64,000 nucleotides of DNA from Polycladidibacter stylochi. Lineage in GTDB: Bacteria; Pseudomonadota; Alphaproteobacteria; Rhizobiales; Stappiaceae. The DNA is taken from assembly GCF_001562055.1 (NCBI RefSeq), contig NZ_LLWE01000018.1, positions 310,001 through 374,000 of the forward strand, written 5' to 3'. The notes below the pieces were generated by a model. That model saw nothing but the letters and a program-made list of their open reading frames with translations, was not told where the DNA came from and did not search any database. A program made the translations under genes and the position numbers. Shown one piece after another: positions 37,553 through 47,949 of the stretch. Numbering within the stretch: the stretch's first letter is position 1; each line of letters begins with the position of its first letter.

Positions 37553-39682
37553 ATGACTGAACTATTCATTACCATAGGTTGTGGGGTCTTGTCAGTTCTC
37601 TATGGCATTTGGGCAATTCGTAGCGTTATGGCAGCCGATGCCGGTAACGCACGCATGCAAGAAATTGCAGGTGCTATTCAAGAGGGTGCGCAAGCTTACC
37701 TTTCTCGCCAATATACAAGTATCGCCTTGGTTGGCGTTGTCATTTTTGCAGTGGTTGCGTATTTGCTTTCCATTACTGTGGCTATTGGCTTTGCCATTGG
37801 GGCAATACTATCAGGCGCTGCGGGCTTCATTGGTATGTTGGTTTCTGTGCGTGCAAATGTGCGTACAGCCCAAGCTTCCAGCCAAAGCTTAGGTGCAGGC
37901 TTAAGTGTTGCTTTTCGCTCTGGTGCTGTTACCGGTATGTTCGTTGCCGGCCTAGCACTCTTGGGTGTTGCGGTTTACTTTTACATTCTTACAGGCCCTA
38001 TGGGGCATGCCTGGACATCGCGTAGCGTGATTGATGCGTTGGTCGCGCTTGGCTTTGGTGCTTCGCTCATATCCATTTTTGCGCGCTTAGGCGGCGGTAT
38101 CTTTACTAAGGGTGCTGACGTTGGTGGTGACCTTGTTGGTAAAGTGGAAGCCGGTATTCCTGAGGATGATCCGCGTAACCCTGCAACAATTGCTGATAAC
38201 GTTGGTGATAACGTTGGTGACTGCGCGGGTATGGCAGCTGATTTGTTCGAAACCTACGCGGTAACATTGGTTGCAACGATGGTTTTGGCAGCAATTTACT
38301 TTGCCGGTTCTGAGGCCTTGCAATCGGCCATGCTGTATCCTTTGGTTATCTGTGGTATTTGTGGCGTTGCTTCTATTGCCGGTACGTTCTTCGTGCGCTT
38401 GGGACAGTCCAATTCCATCATGGGTGCGCTGTACAAAGGATTTATCGCGGCTGCGGTGATCTCGGCGGTGGCGCTGTATCCAATTACCACTTGGGTATTT
38501 GGTGGTATGGACACACAGCTAACCATGAGTAATGGCATTAGCTTCCCTGCTATGTCCTTGTTCTTGAGTGGTATTACCGGTCTTGTGGTTACGGGTCTTA
38601 TTATCTGGATCACAGAATTTTACACCGGTACCGGCTATCGTCCTGTTCGCTCTATTGCGAAAGCATCTGAAACTGGCCATGGTACCAATGTGATCCAAGG
38701 TCTTGCGGTTTCCATGGAAGCAACAGCTTTACCAGCAATTGTGATTATTGCCGGTATTATTGTTACTTTCCAGCTTGCTGGCCTGTTCGGTATCGCGATT
38801 GCTGTGACAACAATGCTTGCTTTGGCCGGTATGGTTGTGGCGCTGGACGCTTTTGGTCCGGTGACTGATAATGCAGGCGGCATTGCCGAAATGGCCGAAC
38901 TGCCAGCGGATGTGCGTAAAACAACCGATGCTTTGGATGCCGTGGGCAACACCACAAAAGCGGTTACTAAAGGTTATGCAATCGGTTCTGCCGGTCTGGG
39001 TGCTTTGGTGCTGTTTACTGCTTACACTGAAGACCTGAAGTTCTTCATGGCAAATGGCGATCAGTTCGCCTACTTTAAAGATATTGATCCAACTGCTTTG
39101 GACTTCTCTTTGTCCAACCCTTATGTGGTTGTTGGTTTATTCTTTGGTGGTCTGCTGCCATTCCTGTTTGGTGGTATTACCATGACAGCCGTGGGCCGGG
39201 CAGCCGGTGCAGTTGTTGAGGAAGTGCGTCAGCAGTTCAAAGAAAAACCCGGTATCATGAAAGGTACTGAACGTCCTGATTACGGCCGTGCCGTTGATAT
39301 GCTGACAAAAGCTGCAATCAAGGAAATGATTATTCCTTCATTGTTGCCTGTGCTTTCACCGGTCTTTTGTTACTGGGTGATTAATATGATTGCCGGTAAA
39401 GCGAATGCGTTTGCCGCACTTGGGGCGATGTTACTGGGTGTTATCATTACCGGTTTGTTCGTTGCGCTTTCTATGACCGCTGGTGGTGGTGCATGGGATA
39501 ACGCCAAAAAGCATATCGAGGATGGTAATCATGGCGGTAAAGGCTCTGAGGCCCATAAAGCAGCTGTAACAGGTGATACGGTTGGCGATCCATACAAGGA
39601 TACTTCAGGCCCTGCAGTTAACCCGATGATCAAGATCACGAACATTGTGGCGCTTTTGATCCTGGCCGTTTTGGCTCACTAG
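37553..39682 (+). CDS. hppA: K+-independent membrane-bound H+-pyrophosphatase
   Basis: A 709-residue, about 16-helix proton pump driven by pyrophosphate hydrolysis. Pyrophosphate/metal motifs are [44 protein letters not shown] (about residues 180-225). The signature [10 protein letters not shown] has Lys and, three residues on, Thr where potassium-dependent enzymes have Ala and Gly, so the potassium-independent class is indicated. The start at 37553 has GGGGAGG four bases upstream. The long 5' spacer contains no confident promoter. Confidence 0.96.
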   Translation: MTELFITIGCGVLSVLYGIWAIRSVMAADAGNARMQEIAGAIQEGAQAYLSRQYTSIALVGVVIFAVVAYLLSITVAIGFAIGAILSGAAGFIGMLVSVRANVRTAQASSQSLGAGLSVAFRSGAVTGMFVAGLALLGVAVYFYILTGPMGHAWTSRSVIDALVALGFGASLISIFARLGGGIFTKGADVGGDLVGKVEAGIPEDDPRNPATIADNVGDNVGDCAGMAADLFETYAVTLVATMVLAAIYFAGSEALQSAMLYPLVICGICGVASIAGTFFVRLGQSNSIMGALYKGFIAAAVISAVALYPITTWVFGGMDTQLTMSNGISFPAMSLFLSGITGLVVTGLIIWITEFYTGTGYRPVRSIAKASETGHGTNVIQGLAVSMEATALPAIVIIAGIIVTFQLAGLFGIAIAVTTMLALAGMVVALDAFGPVTDNAGGIAEMAELPADVRKTTDALDAVGNTTKAVTKGYAIGSAGLGALVLFTAYTEDLKFFMANGDQFAYFKDIDPTALDFSLSNPYVVVGLFFGGLLPFLFGGITMTAVGRAAGAVVEEVRQQFKEKPGIMKGTERPDYGRAVDMLTKAAIKEMIIPSLLPVLSPVFCYWVINMIAGKANAFAALGAMLLGVIITGLFVALSMTAGGGAWDNAKKHIEDGNHGGKGSEAHKAAVTGDTVGDPYKDTSGPAVNPMIKITNIVALLILAVLAH

Positions 39683-39710
39683 TTCATCTGCTCGTATTCA
39701 ACAAATAATT

Positions 39711-39748
39711 AGGGGCCCATCTTGTTTGCAAGGTGGGCCCCTAGTTTT
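39711..39748 (+). terminator. Strong terminator after hppA
   Basis: A 14-bp stem, AGGGGCCCATCTTG (39711-39724) with CAAGGTGGGCCCCT (39729-39742), one G-U pair, loop TTTG, followed by AGTTTTGT. It lies between the convergent hppA and bamE genes and chiefly serves hppA, as the minus-strand side lacks a T-run. Confidence 0.92.
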
Positions 39749-39781
39749 GTCTGGAAGCTATAATTCGTGATTACGCTACAG

Positions 39782-40219
39782 TTATAGACCCAATGACGGG
39801 TTGCGCGCACCACGGAGAATTTGGGTTAAGAAGCCATAGTCTTCACCGCCTGTGCGGGTCTTTTTGTTGAGGTAGTCAACAAGTTTACCGTCTTCTAGGC
39901 CGTAGTTACCCATTGATTTCACATAGCCATCGTCATCAAGGTAAATAGCAACGACGCGCTGATCGACGATTTCCGGGCTTAAAAATGCCACGGTTTCTGT
40001 TTTTTGAGAAATATAATAGTATGCCTCACCGTTGAGGTTGGAAGTTGTTGAGGGCGTGCCCAACAGTAATTCCACCTGCTCGCGGCTTGAGCCTACCTGG
40101 ATTTCTTGTAGAGCATCTGGCGAGACTTGCTGGCCGTGTACCAGCGTTTGCGTGAAGCAGCCGCTTAGCGGCAAAGACAAACAAACAAGAAGCGCTGTAC
40201 GTTGCGCGAAATTCAACAT
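39782..40219 (-). CDS. bamE: Outer membrane assembly lipoprotein BamE/SmpA
   Basis: A 145-residue lipoprotein of the Bam complex, which inserts beta-barrel proteins. The signal peptide ends in lipobox LSGC with lipidated Cys21. The BamE core has QVGSSREQVELLLGTPST and AYYYISQK, then a variable C-terminal tail of about 45 residues. The start at 40219 is preceded by AGGGTG; a longer reading to 40294 would place 25 extra residues before the signal peptide. It is divergent from the ubiquinol-cytochrome c chaperone gene. Confidence 0.92.
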   Translation of the reverse strand: MLNFAQRTALLVCLSLPLSGCFTQTLVHGQQVSPDALQEIQVGSSREQVELLLGTPSTTSNLNGEAYYYISQKTETVAFLSPEIVDQRVVAIYLDDDGYVKSMGNYGLEDGKLVDYLNKKTRTGGEDYGFLTQILRGARNPSLGL

Positions 40220-40356
40220 GCGATACACCCTGTTGACTTGCAAAAAGAGCAAAAATCTATCATTCAAGCGAACTAAATTCGCATTAATCAACATGCCTAA
40301 CGTGTCAATGGCAAGTTGGCAACCACTGTGAGAAATAACCTGTCCAGGAGGGCGTT

Positions 40357-40902
40357 ATGGTATTTGGTTTTTTTAAAAAAAAGCAGAGAGATGGTGTCTA
40401 TTCCTTGTATAAAACCATCGTCCAGCAAGCGCGTCAGCCCATGTTTTATACTGAGGGCGGCGTTTCTGATAGTATTTCTGGTCGGTTTGAACTAATTGTT
40501 TTACATAGTTTTTTAGTCCTGAAGCGCTTGGATGGAGAAGGCGCGGCGGCCAAGGAAGTTTCTCAAGGGGTATTTGATTTATTTTTTGAAGATATGGATC
40601 AGAGCATGCGCGAGCAGGGAATTGGTGATGAAGGGGTGCGACGCCGCATTCGTAAAATGAGCGAATCATTTTATGGCCGTTCGGTTGCTTATGCCGAGGC
40701 AATGAAGAGCGAGGTAAACGATGAGTTGGTTCGCGCTCTTTGTAAAAATATCTACGATTCTCAAGAAAAGCATAGAAAGGCATCGCAACTGGCCTTATAT
40801 GTTCGCAAATCCTACGGCTACTTGGAAAAACAGGATCTGGGTGCGTTGTTGGTAGGCCATGTTGATTGGCTGCAAGAGTTGCCAGTTGTGGAAGGTGCTT
40901 AA
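40357..40902 (+). CDS. Ubiquinol-cytochrome c chaperone family protein
   Basis: A 181-residue protein of the CBP3/UQCC1 family, which assists cytochrome b assembly into the bc1 complex. Identifiable stretches are YSLYKTIVQQARQPMFY, DSISGRFELIVLHSFLVLKRL and the C-terminal DLGALLVGHVDWLQ. A good RBS (GGAGGG) lies five bases before the ATG. In alphaproteobacteria it stands next to bamE and the DUF177 gene, exactly as here. Confidence 0.92.
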   Translation: MVFGFFKKKQRDGVYSLYKTIVQQARQPMFYTEGGVSDSISGRFELIVLHSFLVLKRLDGEGAAAKEVSQGVFDLFFEDMDQSMREQGIGDEGVRRRIRKMSESFYGRSVAYAEAMKSEVNDELVRALCKNIYDSQEKHRKASQLALYVRKSYGYLEKQDLGALLVGHVDWLQELPVVEGA

Positions 40903-40903
40903 A

Positions 40904-41479
40904 ATGAGTGTTATTGACTATCCAATTGTTCACATGGTGGAAGTGACCCGCCTTGGAAACAAGAAACATCATATTAAGCTGGAACTTAGTAGCGAACAGT
41001 GTCAGCAGGTGGCTAAAGCCTATGACTTAATCGAGGTTAAGCAGCTCGAAGCGCAACTGGAGCTGCGTACATGGCGTAAAAACGGGGTTGCAATATCCGG
41101 GGTGATTGATGCGGAAGTGATCCAACAGTGTATCATCAGCCTGGAACCTGTTCGCGAGGTCGTACACGATAGCTTTGAGCGGACCTTTTTGCCAGAGGAA
41201 GAGCGCGGCACCAAGCGGAAAAATGAGGATAGCCTTGAACTCTTGGTCGATATGGAGGAAAAGGACCCTCCTGAAACCTTTAGCGGTTCTTCACTTGATG
41301 TTGGGGCTGTTATTTGTGAGCACTTTGCCCTAGCGTTAAACAATTTTCCTCGTGCCGCTGGTGTCGAAATGGATGAAAAGTTTGCACCACAGCCCATTGA
41401 CGAAGAGGCTGAAGTGAGAGAAAAGCAACAGGCTTCACCTTTTGCAGCATTAAAAAAATTGCGTGAGAGTGAACACTAA
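40904..41479 (+). CDS. DUF177 (YceD-like) protein
   Basis: A 191-residue YceD-family protein, start ATG 40904 one base after the CBP3-family stop codon. The family core includes AQLELRTWRKNGVAISGVIDAEVIQQCIISLEPVREVVHDSFERTF with the second cysteine of a CxxC-like pair absent; the acidic C-terminal end is SPFAALKKLRESE. YceD of E. coli binds 23S rRNA/ribosome and is tied to rpmF-plsX; here plsX follows but rpmF does not. The role is unclear but probably ribosome- or fatty-acid-related. Confidence 0.87.
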   Translation: MSVIDYPIVHMVEVTRLGNKKHHIKLELSSEQCQQVAKAYDLIEVKQLEAQLELRTWRKNGVAISGVIDAEVIQQCIISLEPVREVVHDSFERTFLPEEERGTKRKNEDSLELLVDMEEKDPPETFSGSSLDVGAVICEHFALALNNFPRAAGVEMDEKFAPQPIDEEAEVREKQQASPFAALKKLRESEH

Positions 41480-41668
41480 CGCATAACAAAACGGGCAGTT
41501 GTTGAAGCAATAACGAACAACAAATTGCGTAAGTGCGCTGAAGCTCACATGTTTGCCTATTTAGGGCTTTGACATGTAAAAGTGGTAGGTTTGTTGGTAT
41601 GAGCAGGCAAACCTTAAAAGCGTTGTGCCATTATCGTGGCCAAAAACAGTAGGATTTGGACTTTATCA

Positions 41669-42715
41669 ATGTCGAGCAAAGTAAGAATTTCATTGGATGT
41701 GATGGGGGGGGATAATGGTGCCGATACCGTATTACCCGGTGCCGAGCTGATACTTGAGCGCTGCCCTGACATTCACTTTTGTTTGTTTGGCGATCAAAAA
41801 GTTATCGAGCCTCTAATGGCCCAATACCCCAAACTGAAAGCCTCGAGTTCTTTTGAACACTGCGATGTTTCAATAACAATGGACGAAAAGCCGAGTCAGG
41901 CCCTGAGAAAAGGCCGTGGCAAGTCGTCGATGTGGCAGGCCATTGCAGCGGTGAAGAACGGTGATGCAGATGTGGCTGTTTCTGCAGGTAATACGGGTGC
42001 TTTGATGGCTATGTCGAAGTTTTGCTTGCGGACAATGGCGGGGATTGAGCGCCCCGCAATCGCTGCTATGTGGCCGACCATGCGGGGCGAGTCTATTGTG
42101 CTTGATGTGGGTGCTACTGTGGGCGCGGATGCGCAACAGCTTATTGATTTTGCAATACTTGGCGGTGCCATGGCGCGTTCTATTCAAGGTGTTGAGCGCC
42201 CGAGTGTCGGACTTTTGAATATTGGTGTTGAAGAAGTGAAAGGCGTTGAAGAAGTGCGTACTGCAGGACGGATGCTGCGCGAACTTTCGCCTACGAACAT
42301 GACTTATGCCGGGTTTGTTGAAGGCGACGACATTGGTAAAGGCACCGTTGATGTTGTGGTGACTGAAGGGTTTGCCGGTAATATTGCGCTTAAAACTGCC
42401 GAGGGTACAGCCAAGCAGCTGGCCAGCTATTTGCGGGCTGCCATGAGTAGAACTATTATGGCGAAAATTGGCTATTTATTTGCACGGGGAGCCTTTGAGA
42501 GGTTGCGTGCGAAGATGGATCCGCGCAAAGTCAATGGTGGTGTGTTTTTGGGGCTCAATGGTATTGTCATAAAAAGCCATGGCGGCACAGATGCTGAAGG
42601 TTTTGCCGCTGCTGTTGAGCTTGCCTATGACATGGCAAAAAATAATCTTATTAAAAAAATCTCCGATGATCTGGGTGACTATCATCGTGGTCGTCTTGCT
42701 GAACGTGATGCGTAA
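41669..42715 (+). CDS. plsX: Phosphate acyltransferase PlsX
   Basis: A 348-residue enzyme that makes acyl phosphate from acyl-ACP for phospholipid synthesis. The N-terminus is [59 protein letters not shown] and [26 protein letters not shown] follow. The ATG at 41669 gives the usual [14 protein letters not shown] start. An earlier GTG at 41636 is less likely. fabH follows after a gap of 15 bases, the classical plsX-fabH pair. Confidence 0.96.
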   Translation: MSSKVRISLDVMGGDNGADTVLPGAELILERCPDIHFCLFGDQKVIEPLMAQYPKLKASSSFEHCDVSITMDEKPSQALRKGRGKSSMWQAIAAVKNGDADVAVSAGNTGALMAMSKFCLRTMAGIERPAIAAMWPTMRGESIVLDVGATVGADAQQLIDFAILGGAMARSIQGVERPSVGLLNIGVEEVKGVEEVRTAGRMLRELSPTNMTYAGFVEGDDIGKGTVDVVVTEGFAGNIALKTAEGTAKQLASYLRAAMSRTIMAKIGYLFARGAFERLRAKMDPRKVNGGVFLGLNGIVIKSHGGTDAEGFAAAVELAYDMAKNNLIKKISDDLGDYHRGRLAERDA

Positions 42716-42730
42716 TTGGAAGGTATAATT

Positions 42731-43708
42731 GTGAAATCTCTTCGCTCTGTTGTTCTTGGATGCGGTAGTTACCTGCCTGAAAAAACTATAACCAACCATG
42801 ACCTTGAAAAAATGGTGGATACCACTGATGAGTGGATTGTACAGCGCTCCGGTATACGAGAACGACACGTTGCAGCCGAGGGTGAATATACTTCAGACCT
42901 GGCGACAAAGGCAGCTCAAGCTGCTTTGGTTCATGCGGGCCTTGAAGCCAGTGATATAGATTTAATTGTTCTTGCGACGGCAACGCCAGATCATACCTTC
43001 CCGGCGACTGCGGTTGAGGTCCAACGTAAGCTTGGCATCACCCATGGCTTTGCTTTTGACATACAAGCCGTTTGCTCGGGCTTTGTTTATGCCATGACTA
43101 CAGCCGATGCTTATTTGCGTGGCGGAATGGCAAAGCGGGCACTGGTTATTGGCGCTGAAACATTTTCACGCATTCTGGATTGGAGTGATCGGACCACTTG
43201 TGTGCTGTTTGGTGATGGTGCCGGAGCCGTTATTTTGGAAGCGCAAGAAGGAGATGCAGCCGAGTGCGGACGCGGTGTGGTGTCCTGTCAATTACGCTCA
43301 GACGGGAATCACAAGGAAAAACTGTATGTTGATGGTGGCCCATCTACCACACAAACCACAGGTCATTTGCGTATGCAGGGCAAAGAAGTGTTTAAACATG
43401 CTGTGGGTATGGTGACAGATGTAATTCAGGCTTGTTTTGATGAAACTGGTACAACCGCTGAGGATTTAAACTGGTTTGTACCGCACCAAGCGAATAAACG
43501 TATTATTGATGCTTCTGCTAAAAAACTAGGCATCAGTCCAGAAAAGGTAATACAAACAGTAGCTTATCATGGTAATACATCTGCGGGCTCAATTCCGTTG
43601 GCTTTGGACAGTCTAGTTAAGTCGGGCCGTGTGAAAGAAGGCGATTTGATGATGCTCGAGGCCATGGGAGGTGGCTTTACATGGGGCGCTGTGATGCTGC
43701 GGTGGTGA
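42731..43708 (+). CDS. fabH: 3-oxoacyl-ACP synthase III (KAS III)
   Basis: A 325-residue thiolase-fold enzyme that condenses acetyl-CoA with malonyl-ACP to start fatty-acid synthesis. The catalytic triad is Cys115 (IQAVCSGF), His252 ([10 protein letters not shown]) and Asn282 (AYHGNTSAG). The start is GTG 42731 with GGAAGG seven bases upstream. It lies between plsX and ihfA; a weak hairpin with a six-T run follows at once. Confidence 0.97.
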   Translation: MKSLRSVVLGCGSYLPEKTITNHDLEKMVDTTDEWIVQRSGIRERHVAAEGEYTSDLATKAAQAALVHAGLEASDIDLIVLATATPDHTFPATAVEVQRKLGITHGFAFDIQAVCSGFVYAMTTADAYLRGGMAKRALVIGAETFSRILDWSDRTTCVLFGDGAGAVILEAQEGDAAECGRGVVSCQLRSDGNHKEKLYVDGGPSTTQTTGHLRMQGKEVFKHAVGMVTDVIQACFDETGTTAEDLNWFVPHQANKRIIDASAKKLGISPEKVIQTVAYHGNTSAGSIPLALDSLVKSGRVKEGDLMMLEAMGGGFTWGAVMLRW

Positions 43709-43735
43709 ACCCTACGTAAAATAAGGGTGTTTTTT
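43709..43735 (+). terminator. Possible terminator after fabH
   Basis: A short stem, ACCCT (43709-43713) with AGGGT (43724-43728), then a run of T at 43730-43735. The stem is only five base pairs, so termination would be partial. Confidence 0.4.
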
Positions 43736-43833
43736 GTAATGTGCTGTTGACCGCAGGCATTTAACTTTATACCGTATCCCTTTGAGAATTATCTATATTC
43801 CTAAAGGCTTGGTTCTTGGATTAGGAGGGTTCT

Positions 43834-44148
43834 ATGAGTGGTCATACGGTGACCCGCGCTGACTTGTGCGAGGCAGTTTATCAAAAAGTGGGCTTGTCTC
43901 GCTCAGAATCTGCAGACTTGGTTGAGCAGGTGTTGGGAGAAATATCTGCAAGCCTGGAGCAGGGTAATACAGTCAAGCTATCCTCTTTTGGATCGTTTGT
44001 TGTACGCTCAAAGGGGGAGCGTATTGGGCGTAACCCAAAAACCGGTGAGGAGGTTCCTATTTCTCCACGGCGGGTAATGGTGTTCAAACCCAGCAATGTT
44101 TTAAAGCAACGCATTAATGATGCATTACTCGAAAATGTTGACGCTTAA
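43834..44148 (+). CDS. ihfA: Integration host factor, alpha subunit
   Basis: A 104-residue DNA-bending HU/IHF-family protein. DNA-contact stretch [24 protein letters not shown] and the C-terminal helix [17 protein letters not shown] are typical of IhfA. It usually pairs with IhfB encoded elsewhere. AGGAGG lies upstream of the ATG. In alphaproteobacteria it is followed by a MerR-family gene, as here. Confidence 0.95.
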   Translation: MSGHTVTRADLCEAVYQKVGLSRSESADLVEQVLGEISASLEQGNTVKLSSFGSFVVRSKGERIGRNPKTGEEVPISPRRVMVFKPSNVLKQRINDALLENVDA

Positions 44149-44190
44149 TAAGCTGTTTTAGTTTTTTAACGGCACCATGCATTCTTTGAT

Positions 44191-44212
44191 TTGGCCCGGT
44201 TAGCCGGGCCAA
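44191..44212 (+). terminator. Hairpin between ihfA and merR
   Basis: A perfect 9-bp stem, TTGGCCCGG (44191-44199) with CCGGGCCAA (44204-44212), loop TTAG, 18 bases before the next gene's TTG start. It has no T-run on either strand, so it may act as an attenuator or as an obstacle to translation of the next gene rather than as a full terminator. Confidence 0.6.
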
Positions 44213-44230
44213 AACTACAGGGCTATTGTT

Positions 44231-44845
44231 TTGTCTAAAACCGCTGATGCATTTCGAACAATTAGTGAAGTGGCAACAGAACTGGATTTGCCACAACACG
44301 TGTTGCGGTTTTGGGAAACGCGTTTTAGCCAAATCTCACCCATGAAACGCGGTGGAGGGCGAAGGTATTATCGCCCGGAAGATGTCATGTTGTTGCGTGG
44401 CATTCGCTATTTGCTCTATGGCAAAGGCTATACCATCAAAGGTGTTCAGAAAATTTTGCAGGAACAAGGCATACGCTTTGTTATGGATGTTTGGCGTGAA
44501 GCTGTAACAACTCCAGTTGGTAACCTGGATAGTCTGGATGTGGCGCAAGAAGAGAGTGACGCTTATGAAACAAGCGAGCTCAATACTCAAAACGATTTGT
44601 TTGAGTTAGACCGCCGTGCTGCAAAAGAAGTACCCGTGAAGCTACCTGAAGGCGTTCTTTCGGATGTGGAAGAGTTACCTGCCAATGAACCAGCAAGCCC
44701 TTCTACAGGGATATTTAGCCGCTTTCGCGGGCAAGAGCGAGCAGAAACAGGCGGCGTTGTGCTGACAAAAGATGATGTGAGCCGTTTGCAAGCCGTTATG
44801 ACTGATTTGCTTGAATGTAAGCGTTTGTTGGATCGCGCTGAATAA
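44231..44845 (+). CDS. MerR family transcriptional regulator
   Basis: A 204-residue regulator with an N-terminal winged helix typical of the MerR family ([28 protein letters not shown], then [30 protein letters not shown]). The remainder is polar and low in conservation, without an obvious metal or ligand site. The start is TTG 44231, consistent with [15 protein letters not shown]. It stands next to ihfA, as in many alphaproteobacteria, and is convergent with the sugar ABC operon (11 bases between). Confidence 0.87.
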   Translation: MSKTADAFRTISEVATELDLPQHVLRFWETRFSQISPMKRGGGRRYYRPEDVMLLRGIRYLLYGKGYTIKGVQKILQEQGIRFVMDVWREAVTTPVGNLDSLDVAQEESDAYETSELNTQNDLFELDRRAAKEVPVKLPEGVLSDVEELPANEPASPSTGIFSRFRGQERAETGGVVLTKDDVSRLQAVMTDLLECKRLLDRAE

Positions 44846-44856
44846 AATCCGTTTTG

Positions 44857-45942
44857 TTATTCATGCGCGGTATTTGCAAAGAAGTGCAGGTTTTTGTGTG
44901 CAATAGCTAGCTCAATTGGTTGTTGTGATTGTAACTGGCTTTGTTGTAAGTCTGTCGCTGTTATGATTTGCCCATCTACACGTACTTTCAGATAGTTCTG
45001 CGCTCCAGTGGGCTCGATATGATCCAAAACACCTTTTACTTGAATGTCCTCTGACATGGCCGGACGTAAATGTAGATGCTCGGGGCGCATTCCGATAAGG
45101 ATATCGTTTTGGGTGGAGGCATCAAAATGTGTGTTGCTCTTGGGTACAGGAGCTGGAAGTTTTGTTCCATCTTTTAAAATAATTGCTGTTTTGTGATCAT
45201 CCTCCCATTTTCCATTTAAGAAATTCATAGAGGGAGAGCCAATAAACCCGGCAACAAATGGATTTACCGGCGTGTTGTACAGCTGTTGCGGCGTCCCAAT
45301 TTGTTGAATAACGCCATCATTTAAAATGACAATCCGATCTGCCAGCGTCATAGCCTCAACCTGATCGTGAGTAACGTAAATTGAGGTTGTTTTGATTGCT
45401 TTGTGCAGTTTTTTTATTTCGTCGCGCATTTGCACACGCAGCTTTGCATCCAAATTTGACAGGGGTTCATCAAACAAGAACAGATTTGGATTACGTACTA
45501 TGGCCCGGCCCATGGCAACGCGTTGCCTTTGCCCACCTGATAATTGCGAGGGTTTTCTTTCCAACAGCTCTTCCAGATCCAAAATGGCCGCTGTTTGTGT
45601 TACACGTTGGCGAATTTCTTGCCGCGGTATTTTGGATATTTTGAGATTAAAGCCAATGTTTTCAAAGACAGTCATGTGCGGATAAAGGGCATATGATTGG
45701 AAAACCATGGCAACTTTACGCTCACGCGGGGAGAGCTCGTTAACCCATTGTCCATCGAGTAAAACGTCACCAGAAGTTGGCTCGTCCAGGCCAGCAATGA
45801 TGCGTAGCAAAGTGGATTTGCCACAGCCAGATGGGCCAATTAGAGCGATAAACTCTCCCTCCGGTACCATTAGGTTCAAACCTTCTAGCACTTTGGTCTG
45901 ATTAAATGATTTGCTTAGGTTACTGAGTTGTAATGAAGCCAT
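44857..45942 (-). CDS. Sugar ABC transporter ATP-binding protein, UgpC/MalK type
   Basis: A 361-residue ATPase of CUT1 sugar importers. Walker A GPSGCGKST (about residues 36-44), signature LSGGQRQRVAMGRA, Walker B LFLFDEPLSNLDAKLR and switch His VTHDQVEAM are complete. The C-terminal TOBE domain (from about residue 235, FINGKWEDD region) is short and ends in an HKNLHFF stretch. It is the last gene of a five-gene LacI-controlled operon and drives the two permeases before it. Substrate unknown. Confidence 0.9.
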   Translation of the reverse strand: MASLQLSNLSKSFNQTKVLEGLNLMVPEGEFIALIGPSGCGKSTLLRIIAGLDEPTSGDVLLDGQWVNELSPRERKVAMVFQSYALYPHMTVFENIGFNLKISKIPRQEIRQRVTQTAAILDLEELLERKPSQLSGGQRQRVAMGRAIVRNPNLFLFDEPLSNLDAKLRVQMRDEIKKLHKAIKTTSIYVTHDQVEAMTLADRIVILNDGVIQQIGTPQQLYNTPVNPFVAGFIGSPSMNFLNGKWEDDHKTAIILKDGTKLPAPVPKSNTHFDASTQNDILIGMRPEHLHLRPAMSEDIQVKGVLDHIEPTGAQNYLKVRVDGQIITATDLQQSQLQSQQPIELAIAHKNLHFFANTAHE

Positions 45943-45965
45943 GAAATGTTCTCCAATAGCTATTG

Positions 45966-46823
45966 CTATCCTTTAACTGCACCGGCCGTAAGCCCTGCCA
46001 TGATTTGTTTTGAGAAGAATAAAAAGGCGATGAGGAGGGGAAGCATTGATAAGAAAGTACCCAACATAACTGCTCCCCAAGGAGAATCGCCGAGCGATTG
46101 GACCGAGCGTAATGCGAGAGTGAGTACAAATTTATCAGGCGAGGATAAAACGATAAGGGGTGATAGGAAGTTATTCCATAGGCCAATAAACATCACAATT
46201 CCAAGTGTGGCGAGTACCGGCTTAATGAGGGGTAAGACTATGACTAGAAAGATTCGCAAATGCGATGCCCCATCAACTTTTGCTGCATCTAGCAAGTCTT
46301 TTGAAATAGCTGTCACCATGTATTGACGCACCAGAAAAATGCCGAATGCATTTGCGATGGCAGGAAACCACAGTGCAAAGTGAGTATCGAGAATGCCCAG
46401 GAACTGGACTGTTAAAAAGAAAGGGATGAGCAATAGGGCCGGGGGCACCATCATGGAAGCGATCATGAGTGTGAAAATGATATTTTTACCGCGAAATTCA
46501 AAAGCAAAAAAACCATAGGCGCATAGTGAGCAGAAGAAGACTGCACCAATGGTGCCCATTACGGATATAAAGAGCGAGTTCCAGAGTACCAACCAAAAAG
46601 GCATGATCTCTAAGAGCTTGTAATAGTTATCAATAAAGTTGTCGCCGATATAAAAAGGTGGCGGAGATGAGAAAATCTCAGACCTGGTGTGGGTGCCCAT
46701 GAGTGCGACCCAAACAAAGGGAAAGATAGTGATTACTATGCCAAAAGCAAGGAAGTTGAGCTTTGCCAGCCTTGCCAGTGTTTGTGTTTTGGGAGTGTGT
46801 GCGGAGCGCTTTACATTTTGCAT
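45966..46823 (-). CDS. Sugar ABC permease, MalG type
   Basis: A 285-residue permease with about six helices and the EAA loop AAKVDGASHLRIFLVIVLPLIKP. The ATG (46823-46821) overlaps the TAA of the upstream permease by one base (TAATG), so they should be translationally coupled. A longer reading to 46946 lies inside the upstream gene and is rejected. It pairs with the MalF-type permease to form the inner-membrane channel. Confidence 0.9.
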   Translation of the reverse strand: MQNVKRSAHTPKTQTLARLAKLNFLAFGIVITIFPFVWVALMGTHTRSEIFSSPPPFYIGDNFIDNYYKLLEIMPFWLVLWNSLFISVMGTIGAVFFCSLCAYGFFAFEFRGKNIIFTLMIASMMVPPALLLIPFFLTVQFLGILDTHFALWFPAIANAFGIFLVRQYMVTAISKDLLDAAKVDGASHLRIFLVIVLPLIKPVLATLGIVMFIGLWNNFLSPLIVLSSPDKFVLTLALRSVQSLGDSPWGAVMLGTFLSMLPLLIAFLFFSKQIMAGLTAGAVKG

Positions 46824-47890
46824 TACCGGTGCCCTTCCATGCCTTGCTTGCCATTGAAAAAGAAGTGAATGGCAGTTGCCAGTGCAATGAGCAGGAAAAG
46901 AATCCAGGATATTGCCGAGGCACTTCCCATTTCCAGCCATTCCCATCCCACCAAGTATAAGTAGTAGGTTGTTGTTAGGCCTGATTGAGCAATACCGCCG
47001 CTATCGCCAGTGGTAAGAATAAACGGTTCCTCGAATAGCTGTAGGTTGCCAATAATGGTGAGTGTGAGTGCGAAGAAAATAAATGGGCGTATCATCGGTA
47101 AGGCGATGTGCCAAAAGAGCTGGAAGCGGTTACAGCCATCAACTTTTGCCGCGTCATAGAGCTGATTTGGTACAGTCATAAAGCCTGCAGAGTAAACAAG
47201 GATGTTGAAGCCTGTATATTTCCAAATCACGACAGCTGAGATAGCCGGCTTGAGTAGATCAGATCGTGTGAGCCATTGTATGGGCATTGCATCGGGTGCC
47301 CATGAGAACAGCCAGCCAATAATGGGTACTTGCGCCAGCCCCACCAGGATTTGATTAAGTATGCCCGTATTGGCCGAATAAATACTGTAAAAAATCATCG
47401 AAACGGCAACAGTGGATGTAATGAAAGGAATAAACAAAGTGGCCGAAATAATGTGGCGTAGCATCGGACGTAAGGTGGCAACCAATATATAGGCCGTGGG
47501 TATTGCCAGAATATGTTGAGGCACACCTGAAACAATGGCGAGCCAGAGCGTGTTGTAGAGTGACTTCCAGAACCAAGGATCATCCAGTGCGGTGATGTAG
47601 TTTTGAAGGCCAACAAATTGCATCGAGCTGAGGCCGGTTACGGGGTTCCATTCTTGAAAAGACAGGTGAATGGAAAAGAGCACAGGAAAAAGAGTAAATG
47701 TACAAAAAACTATTATAAATGGTGAAATGAAGAGCCAAGGCGTTATTGCCCTTACGAGGCGGTGCCATTTATTTTTCTTATGTCTTTTTATTTGCTCAGG
47801 CTTTATGGGGACTGTGTTTACCAGCCTATCAAGACTATTCGACCTATTGGAAGCAGGGGGAGGTGAGATTGATGGCGTATCGGATGACAT
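46823..47890 (-). CDS. Sugar ABC permease, MalF/UgpA type
   Basis: A 355-residue permease. A charged cytoplasmic N-terminus of about 40 residues (IKPEQIKRHKKNKWHR) precedes six helices; the EAA loop is AAKVDGCNRFQLFWHIALPMIRP. The start is the ATG at 47890, giving MSSDTPSIS; the TTG at 47923 is the alternative. It stands 91 bases after the binding-protein gene, where a stem-loop sits in the transcript. Partner of the MalG-type permease. Confidence 0.88.
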   Translation of the reverse strand: MSSDTPSISPPPASNRSNSLDRLVNTVPIKPEQIKRHKKNKWHRLVRAITPWLFISPFIIVFCTFTLFPVLFSIHLSFQEWNPVTGLSSMQFVGLQNYITALDDPWFWKSLYNTLWLAIVSGVPQHILAIPTAYILVATLRPMLRHIISATLFIPFITSTVAVSMIFYSIYSANTGILNQILVGLAQVPIIGWLFSWAPDAMPIQWLTRSDLLKPAISAVVIWKYTGFNILVYSAGFMTVPNQLYDAAKVDGCNRFQLFWHIALPMIRPFIFFALTLTIIGNLQLFEEPFILTTGDSGGIAQSGLTTTYYLYLVGWEWLEMGSASAISWILFLLIALATAIHFFFNGKQGMEGHR

Positions 47891-47949
47891 TGTTTTGCCC
47901 GCAAGTACTACTTGAATGTTCAACTAAAAAGCACTGATATTGTTAGAGG

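Noticed and set aside
40373-40972. 199-codon minus-strand frame
   Set aside because: It is antisense to the ubiquinol-cytochrome c chaperone gene, which has a good RBS and family motifs.
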